NCBI GenBank assembly: GCA_018660265.1
Contig: JABJKS010000058.1
Span: 1 to 64,000 of the forward strand
From: Rhodospirillaceae bacterium
GTDB taxonomy: Bacteria; Pseudomonadota; Alphaproteobacteria; GCA-2731375
Reading direction: 5' to 3'
Length of the DNA: 64,000 bases
Below, piece after piece: positions 9,628-19,879 of the stretch. The position numbers were made by a program, and so were the translations under genes. Each line of letters begins with the position of its first letter. The first letter of the stretch is position 1. Under the pieces are notes generated by a model. That model had not been told where the DNA came from, did not search any database, and worked only from the letters and a program-made list of their open reading frames with translations.

Positions 9628-11274
9628 TTGGACATAGCGCAGGAAATAGGATTGCTGGAAACGGCTGTTGTTAGCGGAGAGTGGCAACAAGCAGAGAATT
9701 CAGTGCGATCCCTGATGGATCACGCCGCGGACAATATGAAATTCGTCTATCTGAAAACTGCGGTTGATAAACAATTCAACCGTATGGATGAAGCGATTGC
9801 CAGTCTGCGACAACTCATTTCCGCGATGCCTGATTTTGCCCATCTATACCAGGAATTGGCAAATTTGCTTATTGAGCGCGGTGATTTTGAAGAAGCGAAG
9901 GCGCTGCTGCAGAAGGCTGTCGAACTGGAACCGGAGAAATCGGAACTTTGGTTGTCATTGGCATCCGTCACAGTGACGCTCGGTGAGCGTGAAGCCGCTA
10001 TGCAGGCGCTTGGATCTGCCCGTAAATTGCTGCCCGGCGATGGGACCGTCAGATCGACAATTCAGACAATGAAGATGCGCACACCGTCGCCGTGCCATGC
10101 CACCGGCCGGGTGGTTCTGGTAAGTGACCGGCCGGGTGTCCGCGAAGCCAAGATCAGCTGTGCACTGCGACAGCATGGTTGGCAGGTCTTGTTGCTGCAT
10201 AAGGTGCCGGTGCCGGCAGGGTTCATTGAATATTTCGATCAAATGCAGCCCTTTGAAAATGCTTGGCAGGCCGTACGGGACGCAGCAGCATTCGATGCTG
10301 CTGTCACACATGTCTTCTGCCATATGAACTATGTCACTGCATCAGCCTTTGTGACAGCAGGCCTGAACAAGGTTGTTTTGGATTTTTACGACAATGTTGA
10401 TGGCATGCTTAGCGATGCATTTCTCGATGCTCAATCATTTCGACGTCGGGACGCCGGCTCGGAGAGGGGACTGGCATTCAATGCCGATGGTTTGATTTGC
10501 CGCAACCTTGAAAGTCAGTATCTCAAGGCTAATTCTGGTGGGAAAAAGCTGCCAAAACGGCTTTATTTTCCCGACTATGCCTGGGCCGTGCCCTTGCAAA
10601 GACCACAGAAATTAAGCGATTTGGACGGCGAACTGCATTTGGTTACCGCAGGTACTGTTTGGCTTGAAAATGAAACAAACGGCAACGACGCTGATATCGG
10701 GTTTCAGTGGTTGGCGGAGTTGCTGGAAGGTTTCAAAGTTCATCTTCATGTTTACGCCTCGAATGTACCGGACGGGGAATTCGCGGAAAAGATGGCTGAT
10801 TATATTGCTCAGGAAAATCGTTCGAAATACCTGCACATTCATAAACCGTTGCGCGACCACGACCAATTGCTGCAAACCTTGTCAACCTACGACGCGGTCC
10901 CACTAATTCGCAAAAGCTTGGTTTTTGGAGGTTCACCCTGGCAGTACAGCGAAAATAAATACCGCTACAGCTATACCAACAAGGTAGCTGATTGCGTGGA
11001 TGCTGGCCTCTCATTGATCGTTCATCCGCAAAACCGTCACAACTATGGTTTGGCCCGCCGCCTTGGCATGCTTATTCCCGCCACGCCGGAGCTTGTAAAA
11101 AAGGAATACTGGGAGGAAGCGTTGGCGCAGGCGAAAAAGCATCAAAGCTCGCATCGGGGGTCGCAGTCGTTTTATACTGGCGGCGAACAAATCCATCGCT
11201 TGATAGATTTCTATGAAGGCGTGGCGGACGATGTGCGACCGACGAATGCTTACTCAACAACATCTGGTGGCTAA
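9628..11274 (+). CDS. TPR protein fused to a glycosyltransferase-like C-terminal domain (TTG start)
   Basis: N-terminal TPR repeats (FEEAKALLQKAVELEPEKSELWLSLASVTVTLGE); C-terminal part with VADCVDAGLSLIVHPQNRHNYGLARRLGMLIPATPE resembling a GT-B C-terminal region. Confidence 0.6.
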   Translation: MDIAQEIGLLETAVVSGEWQQAENSVRSLMDHAADNMKFVYLKTAVDKQFNRMDEAIASLRQLISAMPDFAHLYQELANLLIERGDFEEAKALLQKAVELEPEKSELWLSLASVTVTLGEREAAMQALGSARKLLPGDGTVRSTIQTMKMRTPSPCHATGRVVLVSDRPGVREAKISCALRQHGWQVLLLHKVPVPAGFIEYFDQMQPFENAWQAVRDAAAFDAAVTHVFCHMNYVTASAFVTAGLNKVVLDFYDNVDGMLSDAFLDAQSFRRRDAGSERGLAFNADGLICRNLESQYLKANSGGKKLPKRLYFPDYAWAVPLQRPQKLSDLDGELHLVTAGTVWLENETNGNDADIGFQWLAELLEGFKVHLHVYASNVPDGEFAEKMADYIAQENRSKYLHIHKPLRDHDQLLQTLSTYDAVPLIRKSLVFGGSPWQYSENKYRYSYTNKVADCVDAGLSLIVHPQNRHNYGLARRLGMLIPATPELVKKEYWEEALAQAKKHQSSHRGSQSFYTGGEQIHRLIDFYEGVADDVRPTNAYSTTSGG

Positions 11275-12402
11275 GTGACCGAAGCGAACATGAAAAGGGC
11301 ACCTGTTCCTTATGTGGATCTGCAGTCGTCCTATAAGGACGAGCGCGATGACATTATTGCCATCGTCGATGATATTTTCGGCAGCGGCCAGTTCCTTGGC
11401 AATAAGCATGTTGCCAAGTTCGAAGCGGATGCGGCGACAGCCCTCGATGTCGCGCAAGTCGTTGCCGTGGACTCAGGCACGGATGCCCTCGTCTTAGGGA
11501 TGGGGGCCTTGGGCATTGGTCCCGGAGACGAAGTAATTACACCCCCAAATTCCTTTCTCGCATCGACGGGTGCCATCATTCAAATTGGGGCAATCCCGGT
11601 TTTTGCCGATGTTTTGCCTGATCAGAATATCGACCCCGATGCTGTGTTGAAAGCCGTTACAACGCGCACTAAGGCCATAATGGCTGTGCACTTGTCGGGC
11701 CGAATGGCGGAAATGGACCGTTTATCAGAAATCGCGGAAGAGCATGGTGTCTTGTTGATCGAAGATGCCGCGCAGGCCATGGGCTCTTCTCAGAACGGGC
11801 GCAAGGCCGGGTCATTCGGACAAATTGGCTGCTTTTCAACCCACCCGGTGAAAAACCTTGGTGCTGCAGGTGATGGCGGCTTCATTGCCACCAACGATGT
11901 GGAAATGGCCGAACAAATCCGCTTCACACGGCGTCATGGTTTGATCGACCGGGATACGGCACCGACCTGGGGCATTGTCTCGCGGATGGATGAGTTGCAG
12001 GCGGCCATACTATCGCTTCGCCTAACGACGTTGTCCGGCAAGATCGAACGGCGGCGCGCCAATGCCGCCCTGTATCGAGACTGTCTGGACCCGGATCACG
12101 TCTTTCATGCGCCCTGTAGGGATGGCGACTACAATACTTTCCATACATTTGTTGTTCAGGTCGCAGAGCGGGATAAACTGCGCCAATACCTAAGCGATCA
12201 TGATGTATCAACGGCGATCCACTATCCTGTACCTATACACCTGCAACCTTGCGCACGGGATCTGGGTTGGGGGCTAGGTGATGTGCCAGTCGTAGAAGCG
12301 CAGGCTGGACGAATTTTATCCCTGCCCGTTCATGAACACTTGTCTGAGAATGATATTAAATTCGTTGCCGATACAGTGAACCATTTCCTATCGAATATTT
12401 AG
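11275..12402 (+). CDS. DegT/DnrJ/EryC1/StrS family aminotransferase (sugar aminotransferase)
   Basis: PYVDLQSSYKDERDDI, VAVDSGTDALVLGMGALGIGPGDEVITPPNSFLASTGAI, CFSTHPVKNLGAAGDGGFI PLP-Lys motif. Confidence 0.93.
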   Translation: MTEANMKRAPVPYVDLQSSYKDERDDIIAIVDDIFGSGQFLGNKHVAKFEADAATALDVAQVVAVDSGTDALVLGMGALGIGPGDEVITPPNSFLASTGAIIQIGAIPVFADVLPDQNIDPDAVLKAVTTRTKAIMAVHLSGRMAEMDRLSEIAEEHGVLLIEDAAQAMGSSQNGRKAGSFGQIGCFSTHPVKNLGAAGDGGFIATNDVEMAEQIRFTRRHGLIDRDTAPTWGIVSRMDELQAAILSLRLTTLSGKIERRRANAALYRDCLDPDHVFHAPCRDGDYNTFHTFVVQVAERDKLRQYLSDHDVSTAIHYPVPIHLQPCARDLGWGLGDVPVVEAQAGRILSLPVHEHLSENDIKFVADTVNHFLSNI

Positions 12403-12414
12403 GCGGAGATTAGG

Positions 12415-13116
12415 GTGTCGCTGGATGTGGTTTTAATCGGTGCCGGCGGCTCGGGCTTGAAAATCACCCAAATTGCCGAAGATCGTTGGGATAACGGCTC
12501 AAGGGATTGGAAAATCGTTGCGGTCCTTGACGACGATGTGGCGCTGCATGGTCAACAGCTATTGGACTATCCTATCGTTGGTGGCACGGAAGCCTTGAAC
12601 ATTCAATTCATGGACAAGAAAATCGGTGTGATTTGTGCTGTGGGCGCGCCTGTGACGCGACGCAGAATTGTTGATCGCATTAAAGGGCCGAATATAAGCT
12701 TCCCCAATGCTATCCATCCCTCCGCACAGGTTTCGAAGCGGGCCTGCATGGGGCAGGGCAATATTCTTTGCCAGAATGTGGTGTTGCAGGCCGGCGTGGA
12801 AATTGGCGATTTCAATTGTTTCAACATGGCTGCCGTTATGGGGCCTTTGGCCACGACGGGAGATTTTTGCACTGTAAATGCCCATACAATGTTGGCTAGT
12901 GGCAGTGCGCTGGGGAATTATTGTTATGTTGGCATGGGTGGCAAGGTCGCGCCGCGGATCAAGGTGGACGAGGGCACAACCATTGGCGCCAACACGTTTG
13001 TCCACCGGACGCCGCCCGCCTGGACGACAGTCTTTGGCCTGCCTGCGAAGGTAATCAAGCGCACCAGTGCGCCCCAGTTTGACGACCAAGAGATTGATGG
13101 CAATGACGGCAATTGA
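12415..13116 (+). CDS. Sugar O/N-acyltransferase, NeuD/PglD family (left-handed beta helix)
   Basis: N-term DVVLIGAGGSGLKITQIAED PglD-like; hexapeptide repeats GNILCQNVVLQAGVEIGDFNCFNMAAVMGPLATTGDF; VGMGGKVAPRIKVDEGTTIGA. Confidence 0.85.
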   Translation: MSLDVVLIGAGGSGLKITQIAEDRWDNGSRDWKIVAVLDDDVALHGQQLLDYPIVGGTEALNIQFMDKKIGVICAVGAPVTRRRIVDRIKGPNISFPNAIHPSAQVSKRACMGQGNILCQNVVLQAGVEIGDFNCFNMAAVMGPLATTGDFCTVNAHTMLASGSALGNYCYVGMGGKVAPRIKVDEGTTIGANTFVHRTPPAWTTVFGLPAKVIKRTSAPQFDDQEIDGNDGN

Positions 13117-13765
13117 TTTTTTCCAAAGCATAGGGGCGACCCGGGATGCGGGTGATCGGCGGGAAAAAATGAAAAACGGCAATTTGCCTGCCGCCAGTGA
13201 AGATTATTTGAACTTCGGTGCCGACTATTTTGATAATCCTGATTTGGGCATCGGCTATGGCGGCTATCACTATGACGGTCGCTATGGTGACGCGGCATCT
13301 GAAATCTGTCGGCACTACAATTTGCAACCCGGCAGCCGCGTTCTGGAGATTGGTTGCGCCAAAGGCTTCCTGTTGTACGAGTTTCATCGCCTGGGTCTTG
13401 CCGTGACCGGATTGGATATTAGTGACTATGCCGTTGGTCACGCCCATCCTGAGGTTCAACGTTATCTCTGCCTTGGCGATACTTCATTGCTGCCATTTCC
13501 CGATGGGCAGTTTGATTTGGTTTTGGCGAAGGAAATTTTGCCTCACGTAAGAAGTGACCAATTGCACCTTGCCCTTGCCGAATGTGCCAGGGTGTCGCGA
13601 GGCGGTATCTACTTTGTCATCCAGGCCGGACGTGGTGATGGCGATCTTGAAGAAATGGCTGCCTGGGATCCAACCCATCAGGTGCTTCGGACGGAAGCGT
13701 GGTGGCGCAGCGCGCTGGCGGATATGCCTGTGCGGCCGGATGTCATATTCAAGCACCTATTCTGA
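13103..13765 (+). CDS. Class I SAM-dependent methyltransferase
   Basis: GSRVLEIGCAKGFLLYEFHRLGLAVTGLDISDYAV; start chosen at the internal ATG (MTAIDFF), slightly overlapping the upstream gene. Confidence 0.82.
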   Translation: MTAIDFFQSIGATRDAGDRREKMKNGNLPAASEDYLNFGADYFDNPDLGIGYGGYHYDGRYGDAASEICRHYNLQPGSRVLEIGCAKGFLLYEFHRLGLAVTGLDISDYAVGHAHPEVQRYLCLGDTSLLPFPDGQFDLVLAKEILPHVRSDQLHLALAECARVSRGGIYFVIQAGRGDGDLEEMAAWDPTHQVLRTEAWWRSALADMPVRPDVIFKHLF

Positions 13766-13798
13766 TGTTGAATAGAAGATCGCCCGTCTTTTTATAAT

Positions 13799-16447
13799 CT
13801 ATTCGCCCAGTTCGATGCGTTCGGGCGGTCGCCCGGCCAGATGATTGTGCCAGGCCGCTGCAATGGCATTGTCCAAATTTCGGCCATAGCGTGCGTTGTC
13901 GAAAAGTGGCTGGCTGTCGCGGCCATCCAAAAGACGCTGGCGCAGGGCCTCTCGTTCATCGCCATCATTGGCCAGCGCAACAGCGCGTTCGACATAGCTG
14001 GCTAGATCCGGCATCACCATTTCGGGAATGCCGGCGGCATTGCATAATGTGGCTCCCAAACGTGCGCCCGGTTTATCGCCCAGAATTGAGAGGACGGGAA
14101 GGCCGACCCACAGGGCATCAACGGACGTGATGCCGCCGCCGTGATGCAGATTATCCAGCGCCAGATCAACCAGGGCCAGCCTGGCCAAATGATCCTGATG
14201 CTCTACAATTTCGGAAAAAATCAGACGCTCTGCATCAACGCCGTGTTTGGCCGCTTCCCGGCGTAAATTGCCTTGCGTGTCGTCCATCCATGCCCCGAAC
14301 CATAGGACGCTGTCGGGGACCTTTTTCAGGATCTCCATCCAGGCAGCAAAGATCACCGGTTCAAACTTGCAGGGGTGATTGAAATTGCAAAATACAATGG
14401 CGTCTTCCGGCAAACCTACATCCTTCCGGCTGACGGGGGCACCAACGGCCTCGGGTCGTTTTGTCGGCATGAACGTGTTTGGCAGATAAAGCATTTTTTC
14501 CGGCCCCAAATTCTCCCACGCTTCGGGGATATAGGTGCGGTCGGTGATCAGATAGTCGATATAGTCGGCGCCGGTGGTGATGGAATAGCCATAGCCGTGC
14601 ATTTGCACCGGTGCCGGTCGGAACGATGAGATCGGCATACAGTTGATGGAGGTCAGGCCGGTGACGTCGATCAAAACATCAATGCCATCATCATTGATCA
14701 TCTGCGCCGCCAAATAGGGCGCGGCTTCGGGGATGTCCTTGAAATGATCGAAGGCGGCGCGATAGTTGGCGGAGAAGTCACTGTCATCGCCCGGTTTGAC
14801 GGAATAGCCGAAGACTTCGAAACGGTCCCGGTCATGGCGTTTGACAATCTCCTCCAACACCAGGGGCAGACTATGGAACCAAGTGTATCCCAGGGCGTAA
14901 CCGAGGCGAATGCGCCCATCACCGGCTTTTTTATTTTGCGGCGCGGCGTGCACCAGATCCGGGGCCAGCAAATTCATCCGCGCATCCGCGGCAATATTGG
15001 CGGCGGCATGGCGGGCCGTCTTGGCAATGAATTCGTAACTGACGGGCAGCGCCTGTAAATTGAAAACATCAAAACGGCCGCCTTCCTCCGCAGTATCGGC
15101 AAACCCGGCTTCGATCTGGTCAACCTGGCTTTGACAGATCGCCTCATAATCCGTCCAGTCGCACATGCCCATTTTCAGATCGAAAATCCGGATGGCGGCG
15201 TTGCTATCGTCGGGTGATATGGCAAGTATATTTTGATAGACGATGATGGCGGCGGCGGCGTTCTTGTGCTGCTCAAACATCCCGGCAATGGCACCAAGGA
15301 TGATGGTATTTTGGGTCCCTGAATCCAGAACAGTAGATATATGCTGCATCTTTAGCTTCTGATCTACTGTGGCCGCTGCAATTGTGACGTTGGCGCGCAG
15401 TTCATTCGGGTCCAGGGTCAAGGCTTTCTGGGCCAGGGCGATCGCTTCGTCAAATCGACTTTGGGAGCGCAGTAAATTGGCCTGGTCCGCCATCAAATGA
15501 GCATCGCTGGGGGCTAATTTCATGGCTTGCTGGCGCGCGGTCAGGGCTTCCTGGAAGTCCCCTAGGTTTTCGAGCACCAGAGCATATTCTTTCAAAATCA
15601 TGACTTCGTCCGGGAGGACACGGGTCAGACGCTCAAATTGCGCCCGCGCGCCTGACAGGTCATGCATCTGTACCAGGCATCGGGCAAGACCATGGCGGGC
15701 AGCGTGGAAATTGTCATCAATGCTTAAGGCCTGCAATAATGCCTCGCGGGCCTCGCGATATTGTTGGGTCTGCATGTACAGACCGCCCAGGGTGTTCCAC
15801 GCCAGCATAAAGTCGGGCCGGGCCTGTAGAAGATCGTGCAGTATATTAATGGCCTCGGCCACGCGCCCCAAACCTTCCAGGGCGCCGGCCAGATTATTGC
15901 CGCAAGCGGGATCATTGGTCAGTTTATAGGCGATGGAGAAGTAGTGGGCCGCGCCTTCCAGGTCGCCTTGTTTTTGTCGCAGATTTCCAAGGGAGAAATT
16001 GCCTGCCGCATGGTCTGGTTCAGCCCGTAGAATTTCCTGTAGATATTGTTCAACCAGATCATCATCGCCATTTTTCCGAGCCATCTCAGCCAGGCTGTGC
16101 CAGGCATCAAAATGCCGTAGATCAAGCTCCGTTGCGCAAAGATAGCTGCGTGCGGCAGCCTCCAACGCGCCCAATTGTTCGTGCATTTGGCCTAGTTGAA
16201 ATTGGCTATGCGGATTGCCAGGGTCCATCTCAACGGCACGTTCAAGGCACTGTTTCGCCTCGGCGTGGCGATGCAGACCACCCAGTACGATCCCCAGGTT
16301 CAGCCAGACAGCCGCCTGTTCGGGCCATATATCCGAAAGTTCCAGATAAAGCGGCACAGCGCCCAGCAGATCACCCGCCGTCGCAAGGGCATTGGCCTGC
16401 TGCCAGAGAGCGTCGCCACTAGAAGAAGAATTTTGATCCATACTCAT
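13799..16447 (-). CDS. TPR-repeat protein with O-GlcNAc-transferase (SPINDLY/GT41-like) C-terminal domain
   Basis: About 10 TPR units followed by IRLGYALGYTWFHSLPLVLEEIVKRHDRDRFEVFGYSV ... DVLIDVTGLT ... FCNFNHPCKFEPVIFAAWMEILKKVPDSVLWF ... DLALDNLHHGGGITSVDALWVGLPVLSILGDKPGARLGATLCNAAGIPEMV. Confidence 0.9.
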   Translation of the reverse strand: MSMDQNSSSSGDALWQQANALATAGDLLGAVPLYLELSDIWPEQAAVWLNLGIVLGGLHRHAEAKQCLERAVEMDPGNPHSQFQLGQMHEQLGALEAAARSYLCATELDLRHFDAWHSLAEMARKNGDDDLVEQYLQEILRAEPDHAAGNFSLGNLRQKQGDLEGAAHYFSIAYKLTNDPACGNNLAGALEGLGRVAEAINILHDLLQARPDFMLAWNTLGGLYMQTQQYREAREALLQALSIDDNFHAARHGLARCLVQMHDLSGARAQFERLTRVLPDEVMILKEYALVLENLGDFQEALTARQQAMKLAPSDAHLMADQANLLRSQSRFDEAIALAQKALTLDPNELRANVTIAAATVDQKLKMQHISTVLDSGTQNTIILGAIAGMFEQHKNAAAAIIVYQNILAISPDDSNAAIRIFDLKMGMCDWTDYEAICQSQVDQIEAGFADTAEEGGRFDVFNLQALPVSYEFIAKTARHAAANIAADARMNLLAPDLVHAAPQNKKAGDGRIRLGYALGYTWFHSLPLVLEEIVKRHDRDRFEVFGYSVKPGDDSDFSANYRAAFDHFKDIPEAAPYLAAQMINDDGIDVLIDVTGLTSINCMPISSFRPAPVQMHGYGYSITTGADYIDYLITDRTYIPEAWENLGPEKMLYLPNTFMPTKRPEAVGAPVSRKDVGLPEDAIVFCNFNHPCKFEPVIFAAWMEILKKVPDSVLWFGAWMDDTQGNLRREAAKHGVDAERLIFSEIVEHQDHLARLALVDLALDNLHHGGGITSVDALWVGLPVLSILGDKPGARLGATLCNAAGIPEMVMPDLASYVERAVALANDGDEREALRQRLLDGRDSQPLFDNARYGRNLDNAIAAAWHNHLAGRPPERIELGE

Positions 16448-16502
16448 GATGCCATCAGGGTCGCAGCATATGGTTAATTTTGTCCTGCGAGATCATCATT
16501 GA

Positions 16503-17729
16503 TTGGTGCTTGCGACTGTAACTACGGAGACTATATTGCGGGCCATGTCAGACAGTGAAAATTTGCAGCAGATGATCAATAACGGCATCGCCCTTGATGG
16601 CGTCACGCCGGGCGGCCGGGTCGTGGTGGCTATGTCGGGCGGGGTTGACAGCTCCGTCTGTGCTGCCTTGTGTCAACGTGCGGGCTATGAAGTCGTTGGC
16701 ATCACCTTACAGCTTTATGATCATGGTCAGGCCGTCCAGCGGCCAGGTGCCTGTTGTGCCGGTGCCGATATTTACGATGCCAAGCAGGTGGCTGATGCTT
16801 TGGGCATTGCCCACTATGTTCTGGACTACGAAGACCGCTTTCGCGCGGCGGTAATCGATGATTTTATTGATGACTATCTGGCGGGCTCCACCCCCATTCC
16901 CTGCATTCGCTGCAATCAGCGGGTTAAGTTCAAGGACTTGCTGGCCACGGCCCGGGAGCTTGGGGCAGAGGCCCTGGTCACCGGCCATTATGTGCGCCGT
17001 ATAGAAGGTGTCCAGGGAGCGGAGCTGCACTGCGCCGCCGATCCGCAAAAGGATCAAAGTTACTTCCTTTTTACAACGGAACAGGCCCAGCTAGACTATT
17101 TACGGTTCCCATTGGGTGATTTGGCGGGCAAAGCAACGACCAGAGCCTTGGCGGAGGCGTTTGGCCTGGGTGTCGCAGCAAAACCTGACAGCCAGGATAT
17201 CTGCTTTGTGCCGGATGGCAAATATGGCGATTTGATCGAACGTCTGCGTCCTGGTGCTGCGGAACCCGGCGATCTTGTCGATCTTGGGGGCCAGGTGCTG
17301 GGGCAGCACAACGGGGTGATCCATTATACGGTCGGTCAACGCAAGGGTTTGGGCCTGTCCGGACCGGAGCCCCTGTATGTTCTAAAGCTGGATGCGACGG
17401 CCCGGCGTGTGGTTGTCGGACCCAAATCAGCCCTGGCGAAAAATCTGGTGAAACTTCACGACGTCAATTGGCTGGATCATGAGGCACCTTGCGAGGGCAG
17501 GGTGGTCCAGGCACGGATCAGGTCGACGCATCCCCCTGTCGACGCGACTTTGAATGTATCTGCGGCCCATACTGGAGTTTTGGGAGTTTTGGGAGTTTCG
17601 GGCGAAGGATCAGGCGTTGAGCTTGCCGTTGAATTGGTGAAGTCAGAGGATGCCGTGGCACCTGGCCAGGCTTGCGTCATTTATGATGGCGCGCGCGTCC
17701 TGGGCGGTGGTTGGATCGCCAGATCTTGA
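16503..17729 (+). CDS. mnmA: tRNA 2-thiouridine(34) synthase MnmA
   Basis: [74 protein letters not shown]. Confidence 0.96.
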   Translation: MVLATVTTETILRAMSDSENLQQMINNGIALDGVTPGGRVVVAMSGGVDSSVCAALCQRAGYEVVGITLQLYDHGQAVQRPGACCAGADIYDAKQVADALGIAHYVLDYEDRFRAAVIDDFIDDYLAGSTPIPCIRCNQRVKFKDLLATARELGAEALVTGHYVRRIEGVQGAELHCAADPQKDQSYFLFTTEQAQLDYLRFPLGDLAGKATTRALAEAFGLGVAAKPDSQDICFVPDGKYGDLIERLRPGAAEPGDLVDLGGQVLGQHNGVIHYTVGQRKGLGLSGPEPLYVLKLDATARRVVVGPKSALAKNLVKLHDVNWLDHEAPCEGRVVQARIRSTHPPVDATLNVSAAHTGVLGVLGVSGEGSGVELAVELVKSEDAVAPGQACVIYDGARVLGGGWIARS

Positions 17730-17872
17730 TGGCCCTGAAGTGGCATCCGCATCCGATATACAACATTAATCAGTTGTAAAGAAATTGCTCGCAAACTGTA
17801 ACAATTCCATAACTCGTCTGTAGCATTTTCAGGTCGACAAAGGGTGGTGCGGTTCGTGCGCCATACATCAGT

Positions 17873-18415
17873 TTGAAAGAAAATTACGCATTGTCGTTCG
17901 AAAACATGAGTGTGTTGATCGTCGATGACAGCGAAAATATGTGCCGTATTCTGACCAGGCTATTGCGCTCATTTGGCTTCAAGGAATTCAAATTCGCTGC
18001 CAATGGCCAGGAGGCCCTGGACGAATTGCACGACCGGCCGGTCGATTTGGCTATTGTCGATTGGCACATGGAAAAGATGAACGGGATTGATTTCACGTTA
18101 CAAATGCGTTCGCGCGCAACCAGCCCGGATCCCTATTTGCCGATCATCCTGCTGACCGGATTTAGCGATGTATCAAAGGTCAAAATCGCCCGCGATACAG
18201 GTGTTACGGAGATTCTGACCAAGCCGGTCTCTCCAGAGGTATTATATGGTCGCCTCATCACCCTGGTTCGCCAGCCACGACCCTATGTAGAGACGCCGGC
18301 CTTTTTCGGCCCCGATCGCAGACGCCGGGCGAAGGCTGGTTTCTCGGGGCCTTTTCGTCGCCGTCGGGATAAGGGGCAACGGACGCGGGGTCAGATGTCC
18401 GGATCGATGGCATGA
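17873..18415 (+). CDS. Single-domain response regulator (receiver) with basic C-terminal tail
   Basis: VLIVDDSENMCRILTRLLRSFG, DLAIVDWHMEKMNGIDF, ILLTGFSD, LTKPVSPEVLY; tail FFGPDRRRR...GPFRRRRD. Confidence 0.88.
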   Translation: MKENYALSFENMSVLIVDDSENMCRILTRLLRSFGFKEFKFAANGQEALDELHDRPVDLAIVDWHMEKMNGIDFTLQMRSRATSPDPYLPIILLTGFSDVSKVKIARDTGVTEILTKPVSPEVLYGRLITLVRQPRPYVETPAFFGPDRRRRAKAGFSGPFRRRRDKGQRTRGQMSGSMA

Positions 18416-18897
18416 ATTCATCCGAACAACATCGGATTATACGCCCGGCGAACCGTTTGCAGATCAAGGCGCGGTTGTCCGACTTGACCGTTACCCAGAT
18501 GATGGCAAAGGCCCACGAGGTCATGGCCACCATTGCCCAGGGTTATTCAAAATGGTTGCTGGCGGATCTGAAGGCTTTGATCAAGGCTCATGATGGGCTA
18601 CGTCAAAACCCGAACGATGCCGATGTCAAAGCCGAACTCTTTCGTATCGCCCATGATGTTCGCGGTCAGGCAGCCAGCTTCGGCTATGACCTTGCCTCCG
18701 AGATGGGTGCCTCTCTGTGCCACTACTTAGAGGCGCGCGAAGGCCTTTCAGCCGCGGATTTGCATGTCGTTGAATCCCATATCAACGTGATCCGCGCCTG
18801 TCTCAGCCAGTCGCTGAAAGGTGATGGTGGGCCCGTAGGCCAAGAATTACGGGTTGAATTGACCGCTCTGATCAAACGGGTTGAGCTGCTGCAATAA
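18412..18897 (+). CDS. Hpt-like histidine phosphotransfer domain protein
   Basis: ATGA start/stop overlap with the receiver gene; RIAHDVRGQAASFGYDLASEMGASLC resembles the Hpt phospho-acceptor helix. Confidence 0.65.
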   Translation: MNSSEQHRIIRPANRLQIKARLSDLTVTQMMAKAHEVMATIAQGYSKWLLADLKALIKAHDGLRQNPNDADVKAELFRIAHDVRGQAASFGYDLASEMGASLCHYLEAREGLSAADLHVVESHINVIRACLSQSLKGDGGPVGQELRVELTALIKRVELLQ

Positions 18898-19875
18898 TCA
18901 GCGCAGGTTTTTCATCAAAGGCAGAACCTCTTCCGAGAAACGAATGAACTGATTGTCCCGTTCTTCGTAGGGCCCGACAAAATCCATAATGACATGGCGC
19001 ACGCCTGCATCATGGAATTCCACCAATCTCTCGGCCACGTCCTGGGGCCGGCCCAAGGCACAATACTTCTTGGCCGCCTCGCGGAAATCCATGGCGTAAC
19101 GGACACTCAAGGTCTCCGTTGCTTTGTCCAGGGCACTTTCATAGGTGTCATCAACCGTGGCGAACAATAAATGTCCCGTGGCAAAGGGCCGCTCCGAGGT
19201 GCCCGCAGCTGCCGCTGCGTCCTCTATCTTGGCCAGGGAGTCTTGGTACATCTGCGGCGAAACCACATAGGACAACCAGCCATCGGCAATCTCGCCGGCC
19301 CGGCGCAGGGCCGCCGGCGAGCGTCCGCCGCACCAGATCGGCGGCCCGCCTACCTGGCGTGCAGGCGGTGACATCTTTAACTCAGGGAACGAAAAATATT
19401 TGCCGGTATGGGAAACTGCTTCACCGCTCCATAATTTGCGTAAAACCTCGATACCTTCGCTCAACCGCGCACCACGCTCCGACGGATCAACGCCTGCGAC
19501 CTGGAAGTCGGTCTTGAATTCACCGCCAACGCCCAGGCCCATGATCAAACGCCCACCCGAAAGATGATCCAGGCTCGCGGCTTGTTTGGCGACCGGCCCC
19601 GGATGCCGTAGGGGCAGGAGGTAGACACCAATGCCTAACTCCAGGCGCGGGCTATAGGTCGCAGCCTGGGCCAGTTGGATAAAGGGGTCCAGGATGGGAA
19701 TGGCGAATGATAGATGGTCGCCGACCCACAGGCTGTCATAGCCCAAACGATCGATCATCTCGACCATGGCGCGACCGTCCTCTGCCTCCGGTAACCACAA
19801 ACCCACGGCGGGTTCCGTGCGCCTGTGCATGGTCTGTACGCCGAATTTTAATTGATCGTTTAGTTGCAGGCTCAT
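18898..19875 (-). CDS. LLM-class flavin-dependent oxidoreductase
   Basis: GYDSLWVGDHLSFAIPILDPFIQLAQAATYSPRLELGIGVYLLPLRHPGPVAKQAASLDHLSGGRLIMGLGVGG; start chosen at MSLQLNDQLKFG. Confidence 0.9.
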   Translation of the reverse strand: MSLQLNDQLKFGVQTMHRRTEPAVGLWLPEAEDGRAMVEMIDRLGYDSLWVGDHLSFAIPILDPFIQLAQAATYSPRLELGIGVYLLPLRHPGPVAKQAASLDHLSGGRLIMGLGVGGEFKTDFQVAGVDPSERGARLSEGIEVLRKLWSGEAVSHTGKYFSFPELKMSPPARQVGGPPIWCGGRSPAALRRAGEIADGWLSYVVSPQMYQDSLAKIEDAAAAAGTSERPFATGHLLFATVDDTYESALDKATETLSVRYAMDFREAAKKYCALGRPQDVAERLVEFHDAGVRHVIMDFVGPYEERDNQFIRFSEEVLPLMKNLR

Positions 19876-19879
19876 GTTT

